Shown here piece by piece: positions 26,402 through 38,719 of a stretch of DNA of 64,000 nucleotides. The DNA lies in NCBI GenBank assembly GCA_013396755.1, contig VWZF01006736.1:135845-199844 (forward strand). The letters are read 5' to 3'. Each line of letters begins with the position of its first letter. The stretch's first letter is position 1. The position numbers and the translations under genes were made by a program. The notes beneath the pieces were generated by a model. That model ran no database searches and was not told the origin of the DNA. It saw only the letters and a program-made list of their open reading frames with translations. This DNA comes from Sclerurus mexicanus (taxonomy: Eukaryota > Chordata > Aves > Passeriformes > Furnariidae).

Positions 26402-26705
26402 ATAGAATCATTAAATCATTTAGGTTGGAAAAGACTTCTAGGATACTCAAATACAGCCATTAACCTACCACTGTCAGGTCCATGAAACCATGTCCCTAAG
26501 CACCATGTCTGCATGTTTTTTGAACACTCCCAGAGACAGTGATTCCACCACTTTTACTGTCAGCCATTGCTTGACAATCCTTTCGATGAATAATTTTTTC
26601 CTAATATCCAATCCCAAACTCTTTTGGTGCAACTTGAGGTCATTTCCTCTTGTCATATCACTTGTTACCTGGGAGAAAAGACTGACTTACATGGTTCCCC
26701 TATCA
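26402..26705 (-). mobile_element. CR1 LINE, 3' fragment (old subfamily)
   Basis: The left edge carries the CR1 3' terminus in reverse (ATAGAATCATTAAATCATTT), followed by the typical GGTTGGAAAAGACTTCTA phrase. On the minus strand the C-terminus of CR1 ORF2 is still readable: LDIRKKLF, then a decayed RHWxRLP-type block, then SLGVFKKHADMVLRDMV. The segment naming CACCATGTCTGCATG and TTTTTTGAACACxCCxAG fits an older avian CR1 type. Divergence is high. CR1 normally inserts 5'-truncated, as here. Confidence 0.92.
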
Positions 26706-28640
26706 TGGAGAGGAAAATGATGAGACGCATTGAGTGTTCAGGTCTGGAGGTGCAACTACGGATAACTTTTCTAATAAAAGAAGAGCAATAGAAGAGTATT
26801 TTTGTGATAAGAACTAAAGATTCTGGGAATTTATCAAAGACTAACCCCCATACATTAAATGGTGGCCTTGTCTAAAAAGTTGTATTTTTATCTCTGGCTG
26901 TGAGTAACTGTAGTATTTAATGTATATAAATATTTGATGATTAACTTTGGTTAAGAGCTATGCTATCTCTGTTCATATCATAAATTCAAGCTCTGGAGCA
27001 ATAGCTTGGACAAAACACTAAGGACTCAATTGTGCCTTGAAGGCACGGCACTACACTGGGGATAATGCAGATGCACATCTCCTCCTCAGGAACTCCAGGA
27101 GGGGCTGTGCCTCAGGCATGCACTCTGCCTCCTGCAGCTCCTGGGGAATGCAGCTAATGTACTCCACTTACATGGGCTGCAGCATGTACTCCAAAGGCAG
27201 TCAGTGTTCCTGGCCTCAGAAGACCCACCTGGAGCCTGAGACCCTTCAGCCGTGTGAACCTGCCTTGCTTTCTATGAAACAACTGCACTAGCAAAGGTCC
27301 TAGCAGCAATTTTGAAGGAGTCACTAGGAAGTCAAATGGTTGTCTCTCTTCTGTACTTAACTTACACGAGTGTTTGTGGCAACTCTTCAGAAATCCAGCT
27401 GGCAGACTTGTAGTGGTGTATACTATTGAGAGAGGTTCTCCACTCTATACCTCATGTGACAACTATCCTGCCTACTGTAGGACGAGAATTTCTTTGCAGA
27501 CAGCCTGAAAATTTTGATGATGTGCCTTAAAATTGTTCTGGTCTGCATGGTGTCCAAGGATTTCAGCTCGGAGCCTGATGGAAACACCACCCAGCAAGAA
27601 GAGTACAAGGACTGTGATGAACTCTGCTCCTCACCAGGAAAGTGGTTAGAAGAGAGGTTCATGGTCTTCTATTCCACAGGCCCAAACACAGAGTCTCACT
27701 CTACATCCCTGAAATTAGCTTGCAATATTCATATACTTCATGTTATGCAGAGGTGACTTGACTTAAAAATTATTTTTTTAAGGGAATAAAGGCTTGTAGG
27801 GGAGGGAGAATCTCATCATTTGTGTAATACAGTAGTAGGACACTGATGAATCCAAGAAATAATAAATTTGATGGATAAAGCTGGAGCTCATTATTTGCTT
27901 GCTGTTTAAAATGTGCCAAGGATGTCAGACACTCTACTTTTTCTTATGTTCATAGTGTACTTAATTTTAGTCCTTGTTCTGTGAGTATTTCATATATGCA
28001 TGAGGTTTCATGATGTTGCAATTTTGTGTGTTTGTGAGGATGATCTGGTTGGGGTGGGAGAATTTGGTGGATTGTTGTGGTTGTATTATCCTGACAGTTA
28101 CTTGCATAGCTCATTCTTAAATCCATTCTCCTCTGGGCTATTTTTTTTTTAAATTATCATCCTTATTGCTATAAAGTGACTAATGACTGACTTGAACTTA
28201 TGGTAACAACCTAAACCCATTCCTTTTTCCACTGAACATTACAGATGTGGAGAAAAGTTTATCTGTTCTCTTTCAGATGATTTTACCTTTTTAAAAAATA
28301 CTGAGAATGTAATTCGAAGCCCTTTCAGGACTTCTCTATACTGAATAACCTGATTATATCAACTTTTTCATATAGTCCCTGTTTTCTTGCACTCTGTTCG
28401 TCTTTGTACTTTGAACTCCTTCCAGATGTTATGCATTTTTACTGCAATTGCACTGACCACCATAATGCAGCTGAAGAGCCACCAATGTCAAATAACATGG
28501 ATTGACTTGGGCTGTACATAGTCTATCATCCTACTCTCTTCATTATGCTATTCATCATATCACACCCATAATTTGTTGTGGTAGATAAATCTGTAGAAAG
28601 AATGACACCTTTTGATTGAAACCCAATTAACAAGGGAAGG
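26706..28640. other. Unique noncoding DNA
   Basis: Slightly higher GC lies near 27035-27290, where an 84-codon frame has no recognisable family. The rest is AT-rich, with short T runs near 28141 and a GT-rich patch near 28025-28085. No gene or element was identified. Confidence 0.5.
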
Positions 28641-28649
28641 CTCATTGAA

Positions 28650-29365
28650 AATCTGATGGTGGAATACAAGTTTCGATGAAAGGGATCACAGGTTCATCAT
28701 ACTGAGAACAGGAAGGAGGAAGAACAGCAGAGTAGGCATAATGGACTTCAGAAAAAGCACTAGTCAACAGTTGAGGGAACTGGTAAGTAGAGTCCCTTGG
28801 GAAGATAAAGGAATTCAGGACACCTGGCAGTTATTAAAAGAGACTGTATTAAAGGCACTAAGCAAAATATTTGGATGCAAAGGAGAGCTTGAAAGAGACA
28901 ATGCAGCTCAGTCAGGAACTCTTTAAGGACCAAAGAATGAAAAAAAAGGATATATATTAAAAGTGGAAACAAGGACAGCTGAATAAGGATGTGCATGGAG
29001 GATAATAGTGCAAGCATGTAAGGATGAACTCAGAAAGGCTAAAATGCAAAATGACTTACAACTAGCAAGGGAGATGAAAGGCAAGCAGACAAGGGTCTAG
29101 AAATACATTAGGGAGGGAATAGAGGGAAACAAACAAAAAGTATCAGTTCAGTACTGAAGAGGGAAGGGGAAGGAAAGTAAATACCAGAAGGCACAGAAAA
29201 AGGACACTGTAGTCTTTTTCTCCTGCTTCCAAATTAACAAAACTAAATTAAGAGGTATTTGAATAGCATGATAAAATGCACTCTCAAATTCATAGGGTGC
29301 TAGCTGAAACAGCTGCAGAGCTATCACTTTTTGGGAATTCATGAAAGCTAAGTGAAGACTGGAAG
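28650..29365 (+). mobile_element. Decayed CR1-like LINE, ORF2 linker region
   Basis: The + strand reads MDFRKSTSQQLRELVSRVPW from 28741, then DKGIQDTWQLLKETVLKAL, and after an in-frame stop at 28924 the same frame resumes with DELRKAKMQNDLQLAREMKG at 29023. These blocks match the segment between endonuclease and reverse transcriptase of CR1-type ORF2 as I recall it (the KAKxQxxLxLAxxxKG signature, then an SEDWKKG motif near 29355 just ahead of the RT core). Stops at 28924, 28984 and 29098 show it is dead. It contains no 3' end, so it is an internal fragment or its flanks have decayed beyond recognition. It looks closer to turtle- or crocodile-like CR1 lineages than to typical avian CR1. Confidence 0.65.
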
Positions 29366-31639
29366 AAAGGCACTTAGGTTATTTCTGAATCAGCAAGCAG
29401 TGCAGCACAGCAGGAGGGGCTATGGAAAAGTAGAGCTGGTGTGAAGACCTTAAGTCCACCCAGTGCCATTCTTCAAACTGACTCATTTGGCCTCATGCAG
29501 CACCTGCAGTGGGGTCTTGATGGGTGTTTTTCAGTTTAGTTTAATTCAGAAAGAACTCAGGGTGAATTAAAGTATGAGTACTATTGGGAGATTTACTTCA
29601 GAGGCATATATTTGATTTGATTTGAAATGGTAATGGAGCTGTATGCACTTAGAACTAAACTGGGGGAAAAATAAAGGAAATAGAGATGTCTGCCAGTCTT
29701 CAATAGCAAGTAATTTTAAATGTTTTTCTAATTGAAAAAGAGAAAAAAAAATCAGTGTTTGATGTAATGGCAGGTTGTAAGTATGCTACGTAATTTAACT
29801 TTGGATCAGTCTGAACACTCTCACGTAGGACTTTCATGAGCAAATCAGAAAAATACTTGAATAAAATCACTGTTACATTTTCATGTGAGAGGTGGAAAAT
29901 TTTGCTTAAGATAAATTATGAACTGCATTGTGAAGAGAACATTTCAAAATTGCTCCTGCAGAAGTCTCTACTTGGCAGGATTTGGTTAATGACTTGGATT
30001 ATGGAAGTGAAAGTACCTTTGTATATTTTGTTCATTACACCGAACTTAGGACTTTTGTAAGCAAGAAGGGAAATGGGATCTTAATGCATTAGATTGGAAT
30101 CAAAAATGTTCTTGCTTATTAAAGAGATATTTGACCACAAAACAGCACTATGGATTTGAGTAAGAATCTCCAGAAGAAAGTAGTTCAAGAACACACAAAC
30201 AACATGGGGAGTATCGAGTCAGGCAACAGCAATGCAGAAACAAAGCAGAAGTGTAAATCAGATCTGGTGAAAAAACAGAAAATGTCATTCTAAGATGTGT
30301 GAACAGGAGTGCCATATATAAGATAGGGAGATAACATATCATTTAACAATTATTTCAGATGAGTATAAATGGCTGTGAAATTACTGTTTTCACTTAGTAT
30401 TCTTTGGTATTAATAGAAAAGAATATTAGCATAAGAAAAATGTGATAGTTCTCAGAGTAGTAGCAGAAGTAATTTACCAACTTTTCAGTAAATGATACCA
30501 ATAATTGAAAATCTAGTGCTGCTTACCTTAATGTACTTCTACATATTTTATGTAAGGTTTTACCAAGAAATAAGACACATGAGAGGAAAAAAAAAATCTA
30601 GCTCTCCAAATTGAAACTACTAGTTACATTTACTCAATGAAATATATCAGTCCTGAAAGTCAGCTTCTACTAATGTGCTCATTGCAACATTATTGGTGGT
30701 AATATACTTAATTAGTGAATTTTATGTAAGATTTATTTTATTCACAGAAGCTTGGTTTGATAAAATCCTTCATTGCAATTCATTTAATAGGTAGACTATA
30801 GAAACTACATTAATATTACATCCATGAGCAAAGAGATTACCCCACAGTTAATGACTCCCTTGGGTTGCCCTTTTCTGACAAAGGCACAGAGCCAAAAAAT
30901 TCTGGGTTTTTTTCCTTGCCTCTGAAATAAAGAAACGTTGCTATGTAAAAAATCAAATGTTATGTTCTCTTTATAACATCTGAGTTGTGAACAAATGAGA
31001 AGTGACAAAATAAACTAAGTCTGAAACAAATGTGTCTCTGCTTTGTATTTAAAAAAATCTGGTTTGGGGCAAAAAAAAAGACTCCAAAGGCTGTTGATAT
31101 GTCTACCACATGACTCATAAAACATCTAGAAGTTATTTGGGTCAAAGGAGGAATTTAGCATCTTAAAGGATGCCACAAGGAAAGTTTATAAGTCAAACAG
31201 TGGTGTCTCTTGGTGTATTGTGTGCATGAAAGCAGTAACAACTGAACACCAGTGTTCCAATGGTTTCTGCAATTTGTGTTCAGAAGATCTTATATTTGTT
31301 TGTTTTGCTTCAGCCTTTGCTTTACAAGGGCTAGAAGAATCACACAGATAATCCCTGTTATGACAACAAGACTTTCTTGCCACTGTTCTAACACTTTTGT
31401 GGGGCAGGAGGAGGCAGTTTGGCTCACTGTCTGGTGCAGATCAAGACCAACAGCTGAACATGAATGCTGCAGAGAGAATAGGGAGGAGTGGTTTGAAAAG
31501 GGTGTACTAGGTTGTCTTCTAGAAAGGCTTGACGTATATTCACATCCAGCCACATTATTTCTGGCAGGGAGATAAACACTGCTGAGTGCAATAAAAGATT
31601 TCAGTAGAAAAGAAGACATGAGAACTATACTGGTCTTTG
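29366..31639. other. Unique AT-rich DNA
   Basis: No gene or element is recognised apart from A-rich runs near 29735 and 30587. Low-similarity continuation of the 28.7 kb LINE fragment past 29365 cannot be excluded. Confidence 0.5.
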
Positions 31640-31817
31640 AGCACCTGCCTACTTTTAGGGATAGCAGTACAAAAACACACAGAGATGATGCATAAACAGG
31701 CATGTTTTTGCCATCAGAAGGAAATTCATCCCATTCTAAGATGTCTAGATAAATGAGATGAATTGCTCTCTGCAAGTACTTATTGTCCTTCACTCCCTGT
31801 GGAGAAAGGTTAAACAA
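31290..31817 (-). other. Longest open frame (175 codons), probably not a gene
   Basis: This is the longest ATG-initiated frame in the window. The product begins inside the old repeat at 31640-31830 (its LQRAIHLIYL segment matches translated repeat copies) and ends with a hydrophobic stretch (LVVITGIICVILLAL) followed by KQRLKQNK. There is no recognisable domain. Beginning within a repeat and lacking any splice or promoter evidence argue against a gene. Chance is the likeliest explanation. Confidence 0.3.
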
Positions 31818-31830
31818 AATGTCTAACTTT
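31640..31830 (-). repeat. Old unclassified interspersed repeat, copy 4
   Basis: This matches copy 1 over its whole length: CACCTxCCTxxTTTTA at the left, then the ATGxATAxAxAGG block, the AxxTTCATCCCAT block, and GATAAATGAGxTGAATT-GCTCTCTG. The minus strand reads LQRAIHLIYL in the same frame as the other copies. Confidence 0.55.
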
Positions 31831-32398
31831 TAATCAGAAGTAAGAAATCCTGGTCTTAGAGCCTGAAAATGTGTTTTGTCTTGACAAGGAACACATCTTA
31901 AGAATATTAATGTTCAGCCTCTTTGAATTTCTTTTGCTTGATCTCCAATTCCTGGATCTGCCTGAGGTACGTTTTTATTGTCATTGGCTCATAAACCCAA
32001 CAGGGCCCAGGCTCAGATTTGAGGACTGGTACTGGTTAGTCCCTGTTAACCATAGCCATGGACTTGACCTTTGCTGACCTCCTCTTCTCTGTCAGTGTCT
32101 GGGCATGGCTTATAACCACAGACAGGAGCTTGTCCCTTGAAAACAAACTGGCAGCCTGGATGGATGTTTCAGTGCAAACTGTGCCATGCCAAAGCAGGCA
32201 CTAAACCTCGGGTCTGTCCTGGTGTTAGTTTCACACATACAGTTTCAGGACCACATTTGCTTCTCTCTCACTGGAAAGGATAACAAAAGGCACTTAGCCT
32301 TTTTCTGTGAAAAGGAAGGATCTTACTTCTTTTTTATTTCCTTCTGTTTTATATTTGAGCTTATAGAATAATACTAAAAAATCTGTTGCTTTGTAATA

Positions 32399-32430
32399 GC
32401 TTTTGCAATTGTAAGTGGCTTTTGCAATTG
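32399..32430 (+). repeat. 13-bp direct repeat GCTTTTGCAATTG
   Basis: Two exact copies start at 32399 and 32418, a 19-base period with a 6-base spacer. TTGCAAT resembles a C/EBP-family half-site arrangement, so it may be a duplicated binding site or a small slippage duplication. Confidence 0.9.
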
Positions 32431-33393
32431 ATTAAGTATCTCAGCGTCACTCCTGTGTTAATCAATTTCAGCATCTGGTTATTGCTTCATATACTGCTGC
32501 AGTGAAGTGGATCATTTACCATATAAAAACTTCAGCCCAACTGTGTCTGCAGTTCTGGTTCTAGACATTGACTTCTTTCATGCTTGTGTTTTCCATGACT
32601 GTCGAACAAGAATCATAACGTGTTTTGTGATCATGGGAATACGGAAAACAGGAGTAAAATGCATAGTGACCTACTTTTAAGAAAATAATTGGAGCATATC
32701 ACATATGTTTGTAACATAGAAAGCATATTAATATTTATGAGGAAGTACCTTTACTTTTGAGATAAATTTTAAGAAATATTTTGATTTTTTCATGGACCAC
32801 ATCTCTGATTTAAAAATAAACTATGTCAATTCTAATTAAAGTATTTTCAATTTAAAAATTTGTTTCAGATTAACTGTAATATGTTTAACTGGGAGTTAAG
32901 AGTTTCGTATAATTTATTCCATAATGTCTTGATGAAAAGTAAAAATTAAAGTAACCTGAAAGTATCAACAATTGTATTTTCCATAATTTTTCACTTTAAT
33001 GTCTTCAAAACCTTTAAAATAGTGATGATTTGAGTTCCACAGTCAACCCATTTCTTTTGTAAAGAAACATGAATCAGAATATAATTTTTTAAGCTTGGCC
33101 ATTTTTATATGCATAAGTGATTATTGCATAAGGAGATTAATAATAAATCATAGAGAGATTTATAAATAAGTTATCCATGGGAAACTGAGCTAGTGCTGCC
33201 AGTTTATTTCTTTACTTTGTACACATTCGATTGTCATGAAACTTTAGTTATAAGCTTTTTTAGTACCTAATTCCATATATTGGCATTTTATGAATTTAGG
33301 TAATATATGTGGTGAGCTGCACAGCTACTGCTCTCTGGCCTGCATGGCAGTAGCTGTACTTAAGAGACTTTCTGGAGCTATCCACCTGAGCAG

Positions 33394-33448
33394 ATATATA
33401 TATATACATATCTAGATATATAAATAATAAATATATGTGTGTGTGTAT
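33394..33448 (+). repeat. TA/GT microsatellite
   Basis: Interrupted TA repeats run into AATAATAAATATA and then (GT)n. A length-variable marker is likely. Confidence 0.85.
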
Positions 33449-35635
33449 CATTGTATGTTTAGTGTCAATCATGTTATTGCCTTTGCTTAGGCTGAAGTTA
33501 CAATAAACCTTAAGTCTGTAGCTACACATTGATTAGGACTACCATTTGTCAGCTATTATTGGCAACTTCATTAGATTTCTACAATGAAAAAAAATTCATT
33601 TTTTCCCCACAAACTGAATGTGATGTGCCCTGATTATGTGGATGGATGTCGTGGAAATTGCTAAGATGGCCATATGCAATCTCTAGATAAAGACATTTTC
33701 CATCAGCCTTAGGTCTAAATCAAAATAATTTTTCTATCTATTTTTGTGTTTGTTGGCCAAGTGCTCATACTGCTCACTTCTTTGAAGGTATTTGTTATTA
33801 GAAAGCCTAAAAACAGAGCAAAATTCAAATGAAGAAATTAAGTGTTATGCAAATCATACCATACAGCAATTTTAAGATCCTATTAGAAAACTTGAGAAAG
33901 AGGGAGAGAGAAGAAAGGAAAGCTTTATGAATCTAATCTTACATAGTCCATCTGTTGCAACATATGACAAGAAGTTAAGCATCTGAACTTTTAGGAGCTG
34001 TTATGGATCCTCAGCATGGATCTGGTTCTCATTGTGCAGCCAGTGTTGATACTTCCACTGATTGCACTGATTGACTGTTGTGTCATATTATCCTTGGCCT
34101 TTCCGACTCCCTCACTTCGGGGGATATCAACACTAGTAATCGTCAGGCAGGGTTCAATTGATTATCTTCAGAATTTTCTCCGGCTATTGACCATAATGGA
34201 AAAAAATTGTGCCTCTGAATTATTCAAAATGAAAACATACACAGAAGAAATCAATAAGGCACATCTGATATTAAAGACAAATTAAAGCAGGCAGTATAAT
34301 GTAGCTTGGGGCAACTGCTACATACAAAGAAGAAAGCATTTTAGGGGTAAAGAAGAGTATTTTCCTTATTTCTTTTCATTGTTTTTCTACTATTATATTT
34401 TAGCTGTCAAAATTAACATCTTCATGAATTAGGACATTAATGGTTTCTTTTCAACTTGTCCTTCATAAACATTAGGATTTAACTTCAGACTCTAACACAA
34501 TTAATTCCTTCTTTGTATCCCTACAGTCTTTTTAACTTAAATGTAACATGCCATGCTGGAGGGATAAAATTATAGAAAAATGTTCAGATCAGAAAAATCA
34601 CATTAACAAATGTCTAGAGTTAGGCACTAAGCCTCTGCAGACTCTGAAAGTGTTAGAGATTAAACTAGTGGAAAAAAAATGTGCCTCTCTCTGAAATATG
34701 TAATATGTTAGTGGTAGGAAAATGTTCCCTATATGAATCACAAATATGATTTTTAAAAATCTTTGAAAGAAGGATGGCTTGGTTTTTGGGGAGGGATAGT
34801 ATTACTGAAGAGTTATATAAGTTTTTACTCTGAGTTTCTGATTCAAGACAAACTTCATGTAGAATGGTGATGTTGTGGATGTCAAGTAGCATCTCTGTTT
34901 TTCCACTGGTAAGATTCAGAATTTGGAATCATTAGAATAATCTCTGATTGTAACGCTGCTATGAATGTGGTAAATTTTTCAGTAAAGACTGCAGAAAAAA
35001 ATGTTCCATGCCTGTGGTTTGAAGCAAACAGGAGAAAACAACACAACACTTGTGTGACAACAGGCAACATTAATACCCAAGCTGAACATTTCCAACACTC
35101 GCAGTCTTCTTTATAGCAAATTTTCATTTACATGGGATTGAAATATCAAAAAAAATATATAAAGAAAATGTAAGTAATGTAATAATGTCTTCTAGGGAAT
35201 CAAAACCCTTTCCTAAAAGTATGGAAGAGGGGTAATTACTGCTTTAATAATTATTGCTCACTGGAAAGAGTCATACCCTGGATGATATAACAACCCCCAG
35301 GAATGAAAGCATTGATGGCTGAGCGGTCTTTCAAAGAACTCACACAACTGAAATTTGTTTCCACTCTTCATTGAAATTCATACAGGCAGTTGAACCCTAT
35401 AAAACTAAATGAGTTTTTATTCAGGCTTTTTGGGGATGGAGTAGAATATAAAAGGAGACAAAGCTGCTGTGTAAAAGGAGAAACCTGAATGATTTCTGCT
35501 TTTAGTTTGTCTTTTACTGGAAAATGTGAATAGGCCTAAGCTTTTAATACCAGTAAATTTTTACTGCAAGGGGTAGGATTTCTAAAAATATAAATTATTG
35601 AGAGATGCAGATAAAATATTTAAAACTGCTTAATG

Positions 35636-35700
35636 TGTTAGGTGCCCAGGTTCTCTTGATCTCAGTGGAAATAGGCACCTAAGCTGCTTAGCTGTTCAGA
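35636..35700. repeat. Old unclassified repeat, copy 5 (palindromic part)
   Basis: The segment has an inverted-repeat layout: TTAGGTGCCxAGGTTCTCTT at the left and GTGGAAATAGGCACCTAAG at the right. GGTGCCTA and TAGGCACC are the complementary arms. The layout matches the GGTGCCTAT arm of the copies at 12975 and 9492. Highly diverged. Confidence 0.45.
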
Positions 35701-36141
35701 AAAATTATTCTGGTATCCCATCCTCCCATGTAAACACCTAAAAACAGCTGAAAGTCTGACTGAAAATGCACAATGAGCTGTGGAGGGACTGTATACTATG
35801 GCTGGGATTCTTTTTGTCTCATTTTGCACCCTAATCAGAAATTTAGGAATGTTTTTAAAACAGAAATGTTTAGTGTCCTCAGACATATTATAGGATATGC
35901 AGGACAACTCAATAGGATTACCAAATATGATATAGGACCCAGAAAATACTCATGCCCTCCTGGAACTGCAGGTTGAGAAAAGAAAAGAGAGTATGTGCCA
36001 CTTCTAATGGGACCAGATGTGTATATTCATCACGGGGGTCTTAATTTACATGGCTCTGCTCACATTTTCCAGATCAGAGAGTATTTCTGAGGTCCTAACT
36101 GTGGCAGTGACCATGTGGTGTGGCATCTTCTCCTTGTCTAG

Positions 36142-36197
36142 ATTTGACAAGAAAATGTGACCACTGTTTGAACAAGAACCACGGAGAACTACCACAG
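36142..36197 (+). other. Exon-like segment with good splice sites
   Basis: A pyrimidine-rich tract ending in CTAG (36124-36141) precedes 56 bases that end in ACAG followed by GTAAGT, a perfect consensus 5' splice site (36198-36203). The segment is open in one frame (residues TRKCDHCLNKNHGELPQ) but matches no known domain. Such pairs occur by chance in long introns. It could be an exon of an lncRNA or an alternative exon. Confidence 0.2.
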
Positions 36198-38702
36198 GTA
36201 AGTCTGAGCATGGCCCAGGGCACTCGCCTGAATCTCTTCACTGGCAGGACCCAAGACAGTCAGCTGAGACTGGTAAAAAGTGAGAAACATGAGAGATACA
36301 CACACCTTGGAAAGGTGGACCGAGTTTGCATTGCAAAGGTTGAGTTTTGCACTAATTTAGTGCTTATTGAAACCACAAGCTGTAATAGTGGCTGATGTTG
36401 AACCATAACTAAAACAAAGTTCGCAAGAGTTGAGTTTTTGCAGAAAATGATACTCCATATTGACAATGGGCAGTTGCCAGTTCAGTCTTCATGCTGCTTG
36501 AAGATGCCTTTTTTTGCTTATTTCTCTGTCAGAAATGTAATCATGCATCATGATATCCCATGGGAACCCTGTGACAAACTGCTTAAAATCTTTGCTTCTG
36601 TGTTTAACATACACACACACAAAAGTGTCTCTGTTTTCTACTTTATAAAAAATTTTGGTTCTCAATTATGATTCAACTTTTTAATCCTGAAATGGAGGAA
36701 GAAATATCACATCATACTGGCTTGACCCAGTGACAGGGAATTACTAAATTTCCTGTTGCTCTAAATGAGAATTCTGACTATTGAACCTAGTAGAATATGG
36801 TCAATTTTTTTAAGTCTATGAAACTAGTGGGAACTGCTTAGCAAAACTTCAATTGAAAATATTTCATGCAATTTCACATAATATATTTTTTTCCTGTTCA
36901 GTTCTGTTAGGGATCTTAATGTCCCTTGAGTAGATCCAGACAACCACACCAAGGATGGACCTTTTACAAAGATGAAACTCTAGATATTGTCCCCATGATT
37001 ACTGACTCACTACTGTCTGTAGGAAGACCAGATTCAAAATTTAGATTATTGGACTGTTGTGCAGGCTTTCTGCATCACAAATTCAGTTCATGTACATGTG
37101 TAACGTGTCTGCATTCTCTACATCGAAACTTGCTATGTGATAGTTCTTAGAACAAAAATGGTTTTTTCTCAGTATAAGATTCTTCTCAGGAGATGTGTTC
37201 CTCTGTGAAACAGTAAGACATGAATAAAGCTACATCAGTATTTACAAAGAATTGCAAGCATTGGAAAAATTAAATAGATATGAAGAATGTAAAAGAGCAA
37301 TAGTATATCTAAGTATGGTCCTAAGTAAAAGAGCTAAGGGACTACATGCTTGGCTACTCACAATTCCAATTTGCATGGTTGTCAAAGCACAGAGGTGTTG
37401 AAGAGGTGCTCTTTAATATGTGGTGGAAGGACATATATTAAAGCAGCAGAAAGAATATGGCAGGAACAATCTTGGTAGTTTTAAAATGCTTTCTATGCTG
37501 TCAAATAACTGAGTGCCAACTCAGTTTGCTTCAGGCATCTCTTTCAATAGGTCACTACCTATTAGATCTCATTGAAACAAACCTCAAAAGTCAGTCTAGA
37601 TATAGTTGACTTTGTCTGGCAGTGTGGATAAGACTGTAAGCAAATCTGTTTCCCTCTGTCTTACACAGTCCTCCAATACTAGTGTAACGGGTTTCGCATC
37701 CTCAGGCAGCTCAAACCCAACAGATAGTTTCACATCATGCCATGAAAGCATGATTTTTCTGGGCTGAGGCATGCTGTTTTGGGCATTATGAGATGAAAAA
37801 AAACCCAACCCAAAAGCATAATTATTATGTTCAAGGGTCAGAAGGCATGGAACCAGAACCAAATGTCATGCACTGTGAAGGTGGCCAGCTGGCCTTAAGG
37901 GATTTATTCCTTAGGAGAACATATGTGAGCCATTCTATACCACTCAGCCTAAGCAGCAGAATGATTCTTAGTGGTTATACTGAAAAATGTGTGTGTAACA
38001 TATGTTGTGTGCGTTCTTGCAAAGGAGGTGGGAAGAACCACTCAAGTCTTGATAACACTGTACAACATATCTATTTCATACGTGAACCCCAATGAAATTT
38101 ATATTTTCTTCTATCTGTTTTGCCTATATTATCTGACTAGTACTTCTCTCCATATGCTTATGGAATTTCAATTCCCTGCTAAAGGCTTGGAAAACCCATG
38201 TCTTGTTTCCCAAATAAGCATTACCTTATACACCAGAAAGAGTCAGTATCTTCTTCTGTTTCCTTCAGAATAAAAATTTAACTCTAATTAGAAATGCATT
38301 CCTATATCCGGCTTCAGGATTACAAATGTCATATGGATGTGTGTATCCCTTCTAGTGTGAACATGTGCACTTAATATAGAAACTTAATGTTACCTCCTTC
38401 TCCATGGCATTTCTCACTCAGTCTGACTCAGTGGCCTGTTGTTCATGTGCACATTTTTAGGTGTCTGTTTCTTCCTGCATACTGGATAAGCAGCAAGATT
38501 GCTAAAAGTTATAACCATAAGGTTGATCTTATACTGTGTGATTTTAACCCGTAAGTTTGCTATCAAACTATTTTGTATAAGGTGAGGATCATAAATTTTA
38601 GATTGCAAAAATATGTTAGATGATGGACTTACTTTCTTCTTTTGTTGCCTAAATTATGGTAAACAAAATACAAACTGCATGGAGAAGTGTCAGATGATGA
38701 AC

Positions 38703-38719
38703 AGTGTACACTGTACACT
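38703..38719. repeat. 17-bp palindrome AGTGTACA-C-TGTACACT
   Basis: The 8-bp arms are exact reverse complements around one base. The spacing does not fit steroid receptor elements, which have a 3-base spacer. Confidence 0.85.

Larger units (their letters stand above)
31831..35635. other. Unique AT-rich DNA
   Basis: No gene is seen. Notable small features are a 13-bp direct repeat at 32399-32430 and a TA/TG microsatellite at 33394-33448. The segment 32400-32760 is non-repetitive and of mixed composition, and could be conserved, but this is untestable here. Confidence 0.5.

Noticed and set aside
38703..38719. Steroid receptor response element
   Set aside because: The arms are separated by one base, not three, and the half-sites do not fit AGAACA.
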